Shown: positions 4,683-5,579 of the stretch, one piece after another
Layout of the letters: the number at the start of each line of letters is the position of its first letter
How positions within the stretch are numbered: the first letter of the stretch is position 1
From: Cytophagales bacterium
GTDB lineage: Bacteria; Bacteroidota; Bacteroidia; Cytophagales; Amoebophilaceae
Reading direction: 5' to 3'
Assembly (NCBI GenBank): GCA_022360235.1
Contig: JAKSDE010000217.1
Coordinates: 1-5,579, forward strand
DNA: 5,579 nt
Notes under the pieces: model-generated
What the model saw: only the letters and a program-made list of their open reading frames with translations
The model's database searches: none
Told to the model about the DNA's origin: nothing
Program-made: the position numbers and the translations under genes

Positions 4683-5579
4683 ATGAAAGGAACAAAGATA
4701 TTTTTAGCCCTGATATTAACTATAAGCTGCGTAAAAAGAGAAACAGCATTTTCCTTGAGTAAAATGCTGGAAGTAAGCGTATATAATACTGAAGACTTCA
4801 CTCAGGCATTAGAGCAAGGTGACTTGCCAAAGGTGCAGCACATGGTGGAAGAAAACAAAATAGATGTAAACGAGAAAGTTCGTTTCAGCAATTCCCTTTT
4901 TACTCCCCTACAACTAGCATCTGCCAAAGGTCATAAGCCAGTAGTAGAATTCCTGCTGCACAAAGGTGCGAAATTAGAGCAAAGCACGCGTGGTGGAATG
5001 ACTGCTTTGCATTTAGCAGCAAAGAACAATCATGAAGAAGTAGTCGGAACACTTATAAATTCTAGTGAAAACACTATAAATGCGCAAGATACTAACGGCA
5101 AAACTCCTTTACATTGGGCTGCTGAAAATGGATGTTACGAATCAGCTTCTTTGCTCTTAGACAAAGGTAAAGTCGATACACAGGATAAAATAGGTCGTAC
5201 AGCCTTAATACGGGCAGCAATAAAGGGTCAAGCAACGATCGTCTCTCTGCTTCTGCAAAAGGGTGCTAAAGTAGATATTAAAGATGATTTAGGTCGTACC
5301 GCATTAATATGGGCAGGTGAAAATCAACACAGTGAGGTAGTTTCCTTGCTCCAAGAGTATAGGGATGATTCTACTCAGATAGAAAGCAGTGATACGCACG
5401 AAGGATCTGCTGCCAATATGGAGCAAGAAAGGGGTGCTCAAGGACCCTCTGCCAGTATGGGACAAGAAGAGGGTGATAAGGGTCCCTCGGCCAGTATGGG
5501 ACAAGAAGGAGGTGATAAGGGTCCCTCGGCCAGTATGGGACAAGAAGGAGATGATAAGGGTCCCTCGGCCAATATGGGA
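4683..5579 (+). CDS. Ankyrin-repeat lipoprotein, 3' end outside the window
   Basis: ATG at 4683 opens 299 codons with no stop before the window ends; ATG at 4671 is in frame and would add four residues. I prefer 4683 because MKGTKIF begins a normal signal peptide: positive residues, core IFLALILTI, then SC with Cys16 as the likely lipidated residue (the lipobox is not ideal, with Thr at -3). Residues 38-226 form about six ANK units, e.g. TPLQLASAKGHKPVVEFLL, TALHLAAKNNHEEVV, TPLHWAAENG, TALIRAAIKGQATIVSLLL, TALIWAGENQHSEVVSLL. Residues 227-243 are acidic and polar, and 13-residue tandem repeats follow from 244. It begins 83 bp after the large ANK ORF in the same direction and could be co-transcribed. 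No good Shine-Dalgarno precedes it, as is usual in Bacteroidota. The predicted place is the cell envelope, anchored by lipid, with ANK units for protein binding. Length and C-terminus are unknown. Confidence 0.85.
   Translation, partial: MKGTKIFLALILTISCVKRETAFSLSKMLEVSVYNTEDFTQALEQGDLPKVQHMVEENKIDVNEKVRFSNSLFTPLQLASAKGHKPVVEFLLHKGAKLEQSTRGGMTALHLAAKNNHEEVVGTLINSSENTINAQDTNGKTPLHWAAENGCYESASLLLDKGKVDTQDKIGRTALIRAAIKGQATIVSLLLQKGAKVDIKDDLGRTALIWAGENQHSEVVSLLQEYRDDSTQIESSDTHEGSAANMEQERGAQGPSASMGQEEGDKGPSASMGQEGGDKGPSASMGQEGDDKGPSANMG
5412..5579 (+). repeat. 39-bp tandem repeat (13 residues) at the end of the ankyrin lipoprotein
   Basis: Four full copies start at 5412, 5451, 5490 and 5529, and a fifth is cut by the window end at 5579. 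The encoded unit is A-S-M-G-Q-E-G-G-D-K-G-P-S. Copies 2-4 differ by only a few bases, while copy 1 (ANMEQERGAQGPS) is more divergent. The unit is hydrophilic, rich in Gly and charged residues, and probably disordered. It is a typical VNTR, and copy number may vary among strains. Confidence 0.9.

Noticed and set aside
5304..5543. Minus-strand 79-codon ORF with SHTGRGTLIT repeats
   Set aside because: It is the antisense reading of the 39-bp tandem repeat in the lipoprotein gene.

Overview
The window looks like an accessory, effector-rich region of an obligate intracellular bacterium. Everything recognisable is ankyrin-repeat (ANK) coding sequence, intact or broken, together with a Ulp1-like (clan CE) protease domain and lipoprotein signal peptides. 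The flanks are AT-rich, the last gene has no clear Shine-Dalgarno, and a Bacteroidota-type promoter (TTTG, 19 bp, TAnnTTTG-like) lies ahead of the main locus. This combination best fits an Amoebophilus/Cardinium-like symbiont (Bacteroidota, Amoebophilaceae). That placement is an inference, and another ANK-rich symbiont lineage cannot be excluded from sequence alone.

Layout. Bases 1-602 are decayed: an unrecognised C-terminal protein fragment (81-293, minus) and a frameshifted small ANK pseudogene (315-602, minus). Bases 603-757 are a divergent AT-rich intergenic region with a candidate promoter and an overlapping perfect palindrome. Bases 758-4599 hold the main locus. Simple ORF calling gives two genes: a Ulp1-like protease with a weak GTG start (824-2191) and a large ANK protein with a TTG start (2218-4599). 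Reading across frames, these are pieces of one gene for a lipoprotein of about 1280 residues: signal peptide, protease domain, Gly/Ser-rich linker, ANK array. It is interrupted by three single-base discrepancies, each in an A or T run (A6 at 779-784, A4 at 829-832, T5 at 2152-2156), and the start codon reads ATA. The net shift restores exactly one frame from 758 to 4599. Bases 4683-5579 are a second ANK lipoprotein whose N-terminus resembles the broken one; it ends in a 39-bp tandem repeat and runs off the window.

The large ANK array is a mosaic of three blocks: seven 33-residue units of one family (A), eight 37-residue units plus a shortened ninth of an unusual family with four extra residues (B), and canonical, more AT-rich units (C) that resemble the downstream gene. 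The repeats have clearly been moved and copied by recombination.

If the frameshifts are real and not rescued, the protease-ANK protein is a pseudogene. If they are rescued by transcriptional slippage, it is a surface or secreted effector. If they are homopolymer sequencing errors, the gene is intact. The first task is to separate these three cases. No RNA genes, insertion sequences or CRISPR arrays were seen.
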